5,634 nt of DNA, taken from NCBI GenBank assembly GCA_019090225.1, contig JAHRWI010000122.1:1-5634 (forward strand). Direction: 5' to 3'. A model generated the notes under the pieces. The model saw only the letters and a list, made by a program, of their open reading frames with translations, was not told the origin of the DNA and did not search any database. The translations under genes and the position numbers were made by a program. The DNA comes from Porticoccaceae bacterium. Lineage in GTDB: Bacteria > Pseudomonadota > Gammaproteobacteria > Pseudomonadales > Porticoccaceae. Every line of letters begins with the position of its first letter. Positions within the stretch are counted from its first letter, which is position 1. Positions 1 to 5,634 of this stretch are shown here, one piece after another.

Positions 1-38
1 GACTAGTCGTCGCAGCGTCAGATGTGTATAAGAGACAG
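1..38. other. Nextera sequencing adapter (non-genomic)
   Basis: This stretch is library-preparation sequence left at a contig end. Bases 20-38 (AGATGTGTATAAGAGACAG) equal the 19-bp Tn5 mosaic end used for tagmentation. Bases 7-19 match the Nextera read-1 arm TCGTCGGCAGCGTC with one G missing from the GG. Bases 1-6 (GACTAG) equal the last six bases of the i5 index that I recall as S513 (TCGACTAG), in the place where the index should sit. The order index, arm, mosaic end is that of the P5 side of a Nextera fragment. It should be trimmed and not read as a natural transposon end. Confidence 0.97.
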
Positions 39-386
39 GACACCGACCTGATTAACGTTGATGACTTTGTTGTAAGTTTCCAATGATGTTTCATGGGTTT
101 CCGCTGCGGGGGTGATAATTCCAGCGTTATTCACCAGTACATTAAGCTTGCCGAATTTCTCGACGGTGGCTGCAACAACATTGCTCCAGCTCTGTTCATT
201 GGTGACATCAAGGCTTATATAAGCCGCCGAAGATCCGATGGATGCAGCTGCTTTTTCGCCCTCCTCATCCAGCACATCGGTGAGCATCACCTTGGCGCCA
301 CGCTCGGCAAATAGTCTGGCTTCAGCCAGGCCCTGTCCACGTGCAGCGCCAGTAATAATTGCAACTTTTCCGTCTAAAGCACCCAT
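39..386 (-). CDS. SDR family oxidoreductase, partial (C-terminal half missing)
   Basis: This is the N-terminal 116 residues of a classical short-chain dehydrogenase/reductase, a cytosolic NAD(P)-dependent alcohol/ketone oxidoreductase. The Rossmann motif TGAARGQG is at residues 12-19, Asp37 after the second strand suggests NAD(H) preference, Asp60 fits the adenine-ring contact, and NNAG is at 86-89. The NVNQVG segment at 110-115 holds the usual catalytic Asn region. The catalytic Ser and YxxxK would lie in the missing half; the family is usually about 250 residues. Genomic sequence stops at base 39. The reading frame continues six codons into the adapter (LSLIHI, then a stop at 18-20), so that apparent C-terminus is artificial. 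The ATG at 386 has GGAGA upstream (395-399, 8 nt spacing). The MGxLxGKVAxxTGAARGQG start resembles 3-alpha/20-beta-hydroxysteroid dehydrogenase-like SDRs, but the substrate is unknown. It is divergent from the main operon. Confidence 0.93.
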
Positions 387-752
387 TGATCAATTCTCCG
401 GTTTGTTAGTAATAATTGGTTAGACATGATTGATTAGAAATATAAAAACGTGTTGATAAACCGACTCAGATCCATGAAGTCGAACCCTTAAGGCAGTTAG
501 TTCAACACCTTGACAAATATAGAGGCTTTGTAAGGAAAAGGCGAGGGCCGAGGGCCAGTAAGGCACATATGTTAGAGATGCTAATACAGATCACTTTTAA
601 AGCGATAATGAACTACGCACAGCGGATTTATATTCGTCCACGGCACAATCTATTTGTCCACGGCACAGAGGCTGTGTAAAGATAGCGACTCAAAATTTGT
701 GACCTATACATTCTATTACTTCAACTATTTAATTTTAAATGAGGAGAGCGTT
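387..752. promoter_or_regulatory. Divergent intergenic region, no gene seen
   Basis: This 366-bp region separates the minus-strand SDR from the plus-strand monooxygenase and must hold the promoters of both. No convincing coding sequence lies in it. Visible elements are a perfect -35-like TTGACA at 510-515 (plus strand) without a good -10 at the right distance, a tandem GAGGGCC pair at 543-556, short palindromes CCTTAAGG (486-493) and ACATATGT (565-572), and the 17-bp direct repeat at 631-667 described separately. The part nearest the monooxygenase (about 690-740) is AT-rich, with possible -10 hexamers such as TATACA at 705-710 but no strong matching -35, which would suit an activator-dependent promoter. 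Promoter positions are not firmly assigned. Confidence 0.6.
631..667. repeat. 17-bp direct repeat, 20-bp period, possible activator site
   Basis: TATTCGTCCACGGCACA (631-647) is repeated as TATTTGTCCACGGCACA (651-667) with one mismatch and a 3-bp spacer. The 20-bp centre-to-centre distance is about two helical turns, so both copies face the same side of the DNA. Two in-phase direct half-sites upstream of a promoter with a weak -35 are typical of AraC/XylS-type activators; that assignment is inference. The second copy overlaps a TTG codon at 654 that could extend the downstream reading frame, which argues that this part is regulatory and not coding. Confidence 0.6.
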
Positions 753-1853
753 ATGGATATCGGTGTATTGATGTTGTTCCAAAATCATCCCAACCTGCCC
801 ATGGATGATTATGATATGTACAAAAAAGAGCTCGGCGTCTGCGAGATGGCCGAACCACTGGGTTTTGATTCTATCTGGGCGGTTGAGCACCACTTTACTG
901 ATTACACGCTATGCCCGAACCCCGTCGAGATGCTGTCCTATCTCGCGGGTAAAACCGAGAAAATAAAACTCGGCACTGGCGCAATTATCATTCCATGGCA
1001 CAAAGACCCCTTACGCATCGCCACCGATGTAGCAATGCTGGATAACCTCTGTGATCGACGTTTGTTATTGGGCATTGGTCGTGGCATTGGCCGTGTTGAG
1101 TACGACGGTTTTGGTGTCGACATGAATGATTCGCGCGGCATTTTTGAAGAATCAGCCGAGATGGTTCTCGATATGCTCGAAACTGGCAAAGCCAAAGAGT
1201 TCGACGGCAAATACTTTAAACAGGCTTCCCGAGATATCCGCCCCAAGCCCATGGGGCCTTATCTGGATCGCACCTACGTCACCTGCCAGTCCCCCGAGAC
1301 CGCAGAAGTGATCGCCAGAATGGGTTTAGGCATGATGGTATTCGCCATCTCTCCGTGGAAGCAGCGAGCCAAGGATTGCCACGTGTATCGCGATGCCTTT
1401 CGTGAGCATCATGGTCGCGAGGCACCGCCCATCGTTGCCAATGTCTTTGTGATGGTCGACGAAGATGGTGATAAGGCGCGGGAACTGGCTCATAAATACA
1501 TGACCGATTACTGGATATCGGCCTTGCGCCACTATGAAATGGACGGCACCCACTTTGAAGGCGTAAAAGGCTACGAGTTCTACGCCAAATCCGCCGGTGT
1601 GATGCGTGATCGCAGCGCAGCATCAATGGAAAACCTCTATGTAGATAACCAGATTTTCGGCACCCCTCAGGAATGTATCGATCAAATGAATGCGATTCAG
1701 GAAATGGCCGGTCCCGTGACCTTTAATGTGTCCTTCTCGTTCGCTGGTCTACCCTACGATATGGTGCATAGTCAGATGAAACTATTTGCCGAAAAATGTC
1801 TACCGGTACTACAGGCTGCTGATCCGGGTGTTTTGGCAGCAAAAGTCGCCTGA
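753..1853 (+). CDS. LLM-class (luciferase-like) flavin-dependent monooxygenase
   Basis: This 366-residue protein belongs to the bacterial luciferase-like superfamily, TIM-barrel monooxygenases that use reduced FMN from a partner flavin reductase plus O2; it should be cytosolic. Family signs are the N-terminal strand MDIGVLMLFQ, the EHHF motif at 45-48 (the active-site His region of luciferases), a KLGTG strand at 72-76, and the LDNLCDRRLLLGIGRG segment at 96-111, which in the family shapes the flavin phosphate region. Length is normal and no frame breaks are seen. The ATG at 753 is chosen because GAGGAG (741-746) lies 6 nt upstream. An in-frame TTG at 654 would add 33 residues of poor, un-family-like sequence running through the direct repeat and is rejected. 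It is first in the operon-like run. Reactions in the family include Baeyer-Villiger oxidation, hydroxylation and desulfonation; the neighbours favour a ketone oxygenation, but the substrate is unknown. Confidence 0.92.
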   Translation: MDIGVLMLFQNHPNLPMDDYDMYKKELGVCEMAEPLGFDSIWAVEHHFTDYTLCPNPVEMLSYLAGKTEKIKLGTGAIIIPWHKDPLRIATDVAMLDNLCDRRLLLGIGRGIGRVEYDGFGVDMNDSRGIFEESAEMVLDMLETGKAKEFDGKYFKQASRDIRPKPMGPYLDRTYVTCQSPETAEVIARMGLGMMVFAISPWKQRAKDCHVYRDAFREHHGREAPPIVANVFVMVDEDGDKARELAHKYMTDYWISALRHYEMDGTHFEGVKGYEFYAKSAGVMRDRSAASMENLYVDNQIFGTPQECIDQMNAIQEMAGPVTFNVSFSFAGLPYDMVHSQMKLFAEKCLPVLQAADPGVLAAKVA

Positions 1854-1910
1854 TTATTTAGATCATTGATCCATTAGCACATTAGTCAATTATCGCAATT
1901 GTTGGTTTTC

Positions 1911-1933
1911 GGGCGGTGGATGTGACGCCGCCC
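1911..1933 (+). other. GC-rich hairpin between monooxygenase and SDR genes
   Basis: GGGCGGTG (1911-1918) can pair with CGCCGCCC (1926-1933) around a 7-nt loop; the stem is eight pairs with one G-U wobble at 1917/1927. It sits 57 bp after the monooxygenase stop and 34 bp before the next start codon. No T-run follows it on either strand, so it is not a standard intrinsic terminator. It could protect the upstream transcript's 3' end or reduce read-through, giving unequal expression of the two genes; that is inference. Confidence 0.45.
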
Positions 1934-1967
1934 CACATTTAATTAAAGATTATTAAAGGAAAAGTTC

Positions 1968-2747
1968 ATGGCACGATTAAGCAAACTCAGCCGATCTGTA
2001 GAAGGAAGTGTGGTCCATATTACCGGGGCAGCCAGCGGTATGGGCCGCGCCACGGCGTATTTATTCGCTGACGAAGGCGCCAAAGTGGCCGTCACTGACC
2101 TGAACGGCGATCAGGCTGAAACGGTGGCTCAAGAAATTCGCGATGCCGGTGGTATTGCCAAAGCCTGGGCGCTGGATGTTGCCGATCCCCAGCAGATTAT
2201 CGATGTCACCGAGGCTATCGGCCAGGAATGGGGGCGTCTGGATATTCTGGTAAATAATGCCGGTGTTGGGATCTTTGTTAAGCTCGATAGTGAAAAATAT
2301 GAGGAGAAATGGCAGTTCGGTATGGACGTATTGATTAACTCCGTACACCGATTAGTGCGCGCTTCACTGCCCATGCTCAGAAAAGCAGAACATGGCCGTA
2401 TTATCAATATCGCCTCCACCGAAGGGCTTGGCGCTACCCCCAATGGCGGCCCTTATACCGCTGCCAAGCATGCTGTGGTAGGCCTTACTAAATCTATGGC
2501 CGTCGAGCTAGGTAAAGAAGGTATCACTGCTAATTGTATTTGCCCGGGACCGATTAATACCTCGCTCACCGAATTTATCGAGGACAAAGACAAAGCCACT
2601 TTTGGCCGACGCAGAGTCGCTGTACGTCGTTATGGCGATCCTGAAGAAGTGGCTCACGGGACCTTTAATTTTGCACTGCCCTCAGCCTCATTTATGACCG
2701 GTGTGATCATGCCGGTAGATGGTGGTTTCTGGATTCGTAACGCTTAG
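1968..2747 (+). CDS. SDR family oxidoreductase (complete)
   Basis: This 259-residue protein is a full-length classical short-chain dehydrogenase/reductase, interconverting a hydroxyl and a carbonyl with NAD(P)(H) in the cytosol. Visible are TGAASGMG at 19-26, Asp44 at the end of the second strand (suggesting NAD(H)), Asp70, NNAG at 96-99, the catalytic Ser150, Tyr163 and Lys167 (YTAAK, with the usual 13-residue Ser-Tyr spacing), and the CPGPI loop at 192-196. The C-terminal segment ending in MTGVIMPVDGGF is typical of the family. The ATG at 1968 has AAAGGA (1955-1960) 7 nt upstream. It follows the monooxygenase by 114 bp and precedes the MBL-fold gene by 56 bp, so it probably belongs to the same unit. 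It differs clearly from the partial SDR at the left end, so it is not a recent duplicate. A role in oxidising an alcohol to the ketone used by the monooxygenase is possible but unproven. Confidence 0.95.
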   Translation: MARLSKLSRSVEGSVVHITGAASGMGRATAYLFADEGAKVAVTDLNGDQAETVAQEIRDAGGIAKAWALDVADPQQIIDVTEAIGQEWGRLDILVNNAGVGIFVKLDSEKYEEKWQFGMDVLINSVHRLVRASLPMLRKAEHGRIINIASTEGLGATPNGGPYTAAKHAVVGLTKSMAVELGKEGITANCICPGPINTSLTEFIEDKDKATFGRRRVAVRRYGDPEEVAHGTFNFALPSASFMTGVIMPVDGGFWIRNA

Positions 2748-2803
2748 GGCTTTAAAAGAATAAGCTCTAGTAAGCGAAAGGGCAGAGATAAGGAGAATTG
2801 AAA

Positions 2804-3655
2804 ATGGCTGATTGGCAAATAGGTGATGTAAAAATCACCAAAATTATCGAAGAAGATTCACCGGTGCCGGGTAAGTTTGTATTGCCCGATGCGACTCCAG
2901 AAAGTCTTGCCGAAATTCCCTGGTTAACGCCCAATTTCGTCAATGAAAAAGGTTGGCTGAAGATGTCCATCCACGCCCTGATTATTGAAACTCAGGGCCT
3001 GCGGATTATGGTTGATACCTGCCTTGGCAATGATAAAGACCGCACCACCCAGGCCTGGGCCATGCGCGACGGGCCATTTCTGAAAGATCTGGCCGCTGCG
3101 GGTTTCCCCCGCGAAAGCATTGATTACGTGATATGTACCCACCTTCATGTCGATCATGTCGGTTGGAACACCATGTTGGTAGATGATAAGTGGGTGCCGA
3201 CCTTTCCCAATGCGCGCTATTTGTTTGGCCGCACCGAATGGGAAAGCTGGAAGGACGAGCCGGATGAAGAGCACTTTGGCCCGGTGATTCAGGATTCCGT
3301 GCAACCGATTATCGATGCCGGTCTTGCCGATCTGGTCGATAGCGATCACCGGGTTAACGACGAGGTCTGGTTCGAGCCGACCCACGGCCACACCGCCGGG
3401 CATATCAGTGTGCGTATTGGATCAAAGGGCGAAGATGCTGTGATCACTGGCGACATGACTCATCATCCCTGTCAGTTGGCCAGGCCCGAGTGGCCCTGCT
3501 TCGCCGACTACAATGCCAAAGAGGCGATTCAAACCCGCTGGGATTTTTACGCTCATTATGTCGATAAGCCCGTGCTGGTCATCGGCACCCATTTCGCACC
3601 ACCGACGGCGGGTTATATCGTCCCGGATGGCGATCGTTACCAGTTAAAAATTTAG
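2804..3655 (+). CDS. MBL-fold metallo-hydrolase, lactonase/esterase-like
   Basis: This 283-residue protein has the metallo-beta-lactamase fold and all the usual dinuclear metal ligands: HLHVDH at 113-118 (His113, His115, Asp117, His118), His200 in GHTAGH, bridging Asp217 in GDMTHHP, and His263 in IGTHFAPP. No signal peptide is seen, so it should be cytosolic. The ligand pattern is shared by N-acyl-homoserine lactonases, methyl parathion hydrolase-like enzymes and other lactone or ester hydrolases; the sequence does not separate these. The ATG at 2804 has AGGAGA (2791-2796) 7 nt upstream; the in-frame TTG at 2798 is too close to that site and is rejected. It lies between two dehydrogenases in the operon-like run, where hydrolysis of a lactone or ester made by the monooxygenase is a reasonable inferred role. 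Quorum quenching is an alternative with less contextual support. Confidence 0.93.
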   Translation: MADWQIGDVKITKIIEEDSPVPGKFVLPDATPESLAEIPWLTPNFVNEKGWLKMSIHALIIETQGLRIMVDTCLGNDKDRTTQAWAMRDGPFLKDLAAAGFPRESIDYVICTHLHVDHVGWNTMLVDDKWVPTFPNARYLFGRTEWESWKDEPDEEHFGPVIQDSVQPIIDAGLADLVDSDHRVNDEVWFEPTHGHTAGHISVRIGSKGEDAVITGDMTHHPCQLARPEWPCFADYNAKEAIQTRWDFYAHYVDKPVLVIGTHFAPPTAGYIVPDGDRYQLKI

Positions 3656-3700
3656 TCCGTTTTGTAAGCGGATGCCTGTTAAAAAAACAAAGGAAAAACT

Positions 3701-4720
3701 ATGAAAGCCACGCGTTTTTATGAAGTTGGCAAGCCTATTACCATAGAAGATGTACCGGAGCCGGAAGTCGGACCGACGGATATATTGGTGAAAATTTCCG
3801 GTGCCGGTGTTTGCCATTCCGATTTACATGTTATCGATGGCGAAGTCGGTGTCAGGCAAAAACCCATTACCCTGGGTCACGAGAATGCAGGCATTGTCGA
3901 AAAAGTCGGTAGCCTGGTAACTGAAGTCGTGCCCGGTGATGGTGTGGCGATATTCGGTGCCTGGGGTTGCGGGGTTTGTAAGCTCTGTGAGCGTCAGGAA
4001 GAAAACCTTTGCCAGAACCCGATTTATCCTGGTGTCATGGTCGATGGCGGCTGGGCCGAAAAACTGCTGGTTCAGCATCCTCGTAATTTGGTCAAACTCA
4101 ATGGCCTTGATCCGGTCATTGCGGCACCACTGACGGACGCTGCGCTGACACCTTATCGTGCAGTCAAAAAAGTGGTACCCAAATTGGGGCCAGGTAAGCG
4201 CCTGGGCATCATCGGCGTCGGTGGCCTGGGTCACATGGCGATACAAATTGCCAAAGCGCTGACACCCGCTACCCAGTTATTCGCCATTGATGTCAGCGAA
4301 GAAAAACTCACTATGGCCAAAGAGCTGGGTGCTCATCACACCATAGACGGCAAGAGTGATGACCTTGGCGCCGAAGTAAAAGCCCTCACCGATGGTGAAG
4401 GCCTGGATGCCATTGTCGATTTTGTCGGTAACGATGCCACCTTAAAAAACGCCGCAGCCAGTGCCGCCATTGGCAGTAAGATTGTGGTTGTTGGCATTGC
4501 CGGTGGCACCCTGCCTTATTCCTTCTGGAAGCTGCCATTGGAATGCGAAGTCACTAGTAGTATCTGGGGTAGCCGCTCTGAATTGAAAGAAGTCCTCGAA
4601 CTGGCACGCCTGGGTTTGATCACGCCGCACATCGAGACCCAGCCGCTGGAGGCTATTAACGAAGTGCTGGCTCGCCTGCATGAAGGCAAGGTTCAGGGCC
4701 GCGTGGTGTTGACGCCTTAG
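3701..4720 (+). CDS. Zinc-dependent medium-chain alcohol dehydrogenase
   Basis: This 339-residue protein is a medium-chain dehydrogenase/reductase that oxidises alcohols to aldehydes or ketones with NAD+. The GroES-like N-terminal domain carries catalytic-zinc ligands Cys38 (GVCHSD), His60 (GHE) and probably Asp146 (APLTDAALTPY, as in Rhodococcus-type ADHs). The structural zinc site is intact: Cys90, Cys93, Cys96 and Cys104. The Rossmann domain has GVGGLG at 172-177, and Asp197 ends the next strand, favouring NAD+ over NADP+. Length is normal and the C-terminus (GKVQGRVVLTP) is typical, so the gene is complete. The ATG at 3701 follows AAGGAA (3690-3695), 45 bp after the MBL-fold gene. It is probably the last gene of the unit, since a repeat array and a terminator hairpin follow. 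Candidate substrates are a hydroxy acid released by the hydrolase or the starting alcohol; this is inferred from order only. Confidence 0.95.
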   Translation: MKATRFYEVGKPITIEDVPEPEVGPTDILVKISGAGVCHSDLHVIDGEVGVRQKPITLGHENAGIVEKVGSLVTEVVPGDGVAIFGAWGCGVCKLCERQEENLCQNPIYPGVMVDGGWAEKLLVQHPRNLVKLNGLDPVIAAPLTDAALTPYRAVKKVVPKLGPGKRLGIIGVGGLGHMAIQIAKALTPATQLFAIDVSEEKLTMAKELGAHHTIDGKSDDLGAEVKALTDGEGLDAIVDFVGNDATLKNAAASAAIGSKIVVVGIAGGTLPYSFWKLPLECEVTSSIWGSRSELKEVLELARLGLITPHIETQPLEAINEVLARLHEGKVQGRVVLTP

Positions 4721-4783
4721 GCGCTGCATTTCACAGGTACTGCGTTTTTAAGTACTACGTTTCTTAGGCGCTACATTTCTAGA
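4721..4783. repeat. Four-copy 15/16-bp degenerate tandem repeat
   Basis: Four units follow one another directly: GCGCTGCATTTCACAG (4721-4736), GTACTGCGTTTTTAA (4737-4751), GTACTACGTTTCTTAG (4752-4767) and GCGCTACATTTCTAGA (4768-4783). All share the core CTRCRTTT at 16-, 15- and 16-bp steps. Units 1 and 4 are the closest pair: a 17-nt match with one mismatch (4716-4732 against 4763-4779) whose first copy includes the CTTAG end of the dehydrogenase gene. The array starts directly after that gene's stop codon and ends 12 bp before the terminator hairpin. Function unknown. Confidence 0.7.
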
Positions 4784-4795
4784 CCTGAGGTTTAA

Positions 4796-4828
4796 AGCCC
4801 TAACTCAGCGTTAGGGCTATCTCTATCT
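4796..4828 (+). terminator. Intrinsic-type terminator after the dehydrogenase gene
   Basis: AGCCCTAAC (4796-4804) and GTTAGGGCT (4810-4818) form a perfect 9-bp stem around the 5-nt loop TCAGC. A moderately T-rich tail (ATCTCTATCT) follows on the plus strand. TTTAAA flanks the other side, so minus-strand transcripts would also see a short T-run and the element may work in both directions. It lies 75 bp past the dehydrogenase stop and 47 bp before the DUF2889 start, and probably separates the two transcription units. Confidence 0.72.
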
Positions 4829-4865
4829 GATAAAATCACTCCACATTATTTGAGGCAAAGTAGTT

Positions 4866-5495
4866 ATGCCCTTATCTCCACCCAAGGCCCGTCAACACCT
4901 GCACACTCGCGATATTGACTTGCGTGGTTATCATCGTGACGATGGCTTATTCGATATTGAAGTGCACTTTAGCGACAAGAAAACCTACACCTACGAAAGC
5001 AAATGGCGTGGCGATGTGGCTTCCGGTTACCCGGTTCACGATATGGCCATCCGCATGAGCATCGACCATGATTTGGTAGTGTGCGAAGTGGAAGCGGTCA
5101 TGGATGTGCAACCCTATACGATCTGTTCGGATATTCTGTCTAATTTTCAAAAATTGGTTGGTATTAAAATCGGTGCTGGCTGGAACCGCCGGGTGCGGGA
5201 AGCGGTGGGTGGTGTCGAGGGCTGTACCCACCTGGCCGAATTAATGGGGCCAATCGCAACAGTGGCTTTTCAGACCATGTCGGGGGAGTACCCTAAACAA
5301 TTAATGGGTCGCTCTGAGGGCGGCAAAATAGCCGGTCAGGATGAAGCGGGCACGCCTTTTATGATCAATGGTTGCCATACCTGGAGCGCCAGCAGTCCGG
5401 TGGTTAAGCAGGATTATCCGGAATATTATCAAGCAACAGAAGCTGAGCCTATAAAAATCATTGATGACGATGTTGAGGCAAAGGTTGCAACATAG
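4866..5495 (+). CDS. DUF2889 domain-containing protein
   Basis: This 209-residue protein looks like a full-length DUF2889 family member; the biochemical function of the family is not known to me. Recognisable conserved stretches are PPKARQHLHTR (5-15), GYHRDDGLFDIEVHFSDKKTY (21-41), PVHDM (56-60), PYTIC (83-87), NFQKLVGIKIGAGW (93-106) and GGVEGCTHLAEL (115-126). Cys87, His58, Cys120 and His122 could be functional residues, but this is inference. The C-terminal tail (about 185-209) is acidic and low in conservation. No signal peptide or membrane segment is seen. The ATG at 4866 has GAGG (4852-4855) 10 nt upstream. The gene follows the terminator hairpin, so it may have its own promoter; TAAAAT at 4831-4836 could be a -10 but lacks a clear -35. 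By recall, DUF2889 genes often sit beside SDR and acyl-CoA genes of steroid or aromatic catabolism, which fits this setting. Confidence 0.9.
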   Translation: MPLSPPKARQHLHTRDIDLRGYHRDDGLFDIEVHFSDKKTYTYESKWRGDVASGYPVHDMAIRMSIDHDLVVCEVEAVMDVQPYTICSDILSNFQKLVGIKIGAGWNRRVREAVGGVEGCTHLAELMGPIATVAFQTMSGEYPKQLMGRSEGGKIAGQDEAGTPFMINGCHTWSASSPVVKQDYPEYYQATEAEPIKIIDDDVEAKVAT

Positions 5496-5579
5496 ACCGC
5501 GATACGGCAATGAATACACTTACCCAACGTTCAGTAGTCCGGTGTCGTTTATCCAGCCGCTTTGGCTAGGAATGCAAGC

Positions 5580-5634
5580 ATGAGAGAACAGCCAGGTATC
5601 AAACAATTTGGCCGGATTGCGCGGCTGCCCACGC
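5580..5634 (+). CDS. Start of an unidentified gene, cut by the window edge
   Basis: An open frame begins at ATG 5580 and runs off the window after 18 full codons (MREQPGIKQFGRIARLPT). AGGAA at 5568-5572 gives a good ribosome binding site 7 nt upstream. It follows the DUF2889 gene by 84 bp on the same strand and may be cotranscribed with it. Eighteen residues are too few to name a family. The basic, non-hydrophobic start does not look like a signal peptide. Confidence 0.5.
   Translation, partial: MREQPGIKQFGRIARLPT

Noticed and set aside
20..38. A Tn5 outside-end/mosaic-end transposon boundary
   Set aside because: The 19-bp sequence is the engineered mosaic end and is preceded by the Nextera read-1 arm and an index remnant, so it is library adapter, not a natural element.
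510..536. Strong sigma-70 promoter from the perfect TTGACA
   Set aside because: The only -10-like hexamer near the right distance is TAAGGA at 531-536 with a 15-bp spacer, which is too poor to call.
654..752. TTG-initiated 33-residue N-terminal extension of the monooxygenase
   Set aside because: It has no ribosome binding site, runs through the direct repeat, and does not look like LLM-family sequence. The ATG at 753 has a strong GAGGAG and begins exactly at the family's first strand.
39..2747. The two SDR genes as a tandem duplication
   Set aside because: The N-terminal halves share family motifs only; the residues around them differ widely (for example TGAARGQG against TGAASGMG with different flanks), so they are distant paralogues.
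2924..3403. 159-residue open frame on the minus strand
   Set aside because: It lies wholly within the MBL-fold gene, whose metal ligands are all intact, and shows no recognisable family. The same holds for the antisense frames at 938-1252, 1279-1626 and 3824-4246.
5510..5569. Small 19-codon frame (MNTLTQRSVVRCRLSSRFG) before the last gene
   Set aside because: No ribosome binding site precedes it and it has no leader-peptide signature such as a run of regulatory codons or an attenuator hairpin; chance is the simpler reading.

Overview
The window reads as a piece of a catabolic gene cluster from a bacterial draft genome or metagenome assembly. G+C looks moderate (near 50%, by eye), genes are tightly packed behind good AGGAG-type ribosome binding sites, and the gene set is common in marine and soil Proteobacteria that degrade steroids, terpenoids or alicyclic compounds. 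A gammaproteobacterium of the Spongiibacteraceae/Cellvibrionales kind is my guess from protein flavour only; nothing here proves the taxon.

Layout. Bases 1-38 are not genomic: they are an Illumina Nextera adapter ending in the 19-bp Tn5 mosaic end. Genomic DNA starts at 39 inside a short-chain dehydrogenase/reductase (SDR) gene on the minus strand, which therefore lacks its C-terminal half. A 366-bp divergent intergenic region (387-752) follows, with a near-perfect 17-bp direct repeat at 20-bp spacing. Then come plus-strand genes: a luciferase-like flavin monooxygenase (753-1853), a complete SDR (1968-2747), a metallo-beta-lactamase-fold hydrolase (2804-3655) and a zinc-dependent medium-chain alcohol dehydrogenase (3701-4720). 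After these lie a small four-copy 15/16-bp tandem array and a hairpin terminator, then a DUF2889 gene (4866-5495). At the right edge is the first part of another gene (5580 onward).

How the genes may work together. The four central genes have gaps of 45-114 bp and probably form one transcription unit. Their chemistry fits an alcohol -> ketone -> lactone -> hydroxy acid -> oxo acid route: SDR or ADH for the first oxidation, the luciferase-family enzyme as a possible type II Baeyer-Villiger monooxygenase, the MBL-fold protein as lactonase or esterase, and an ADH for the released hydroxyl. This is the logic of the cyclohexanol (chn) pathway built from different enzyme families. The individual family assignments are well supported; the pathway is inference, and no substrate can be read from the sequence.

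I saw no tRNA, rRNA, CRISPR array, insertion sequence or phage gene.
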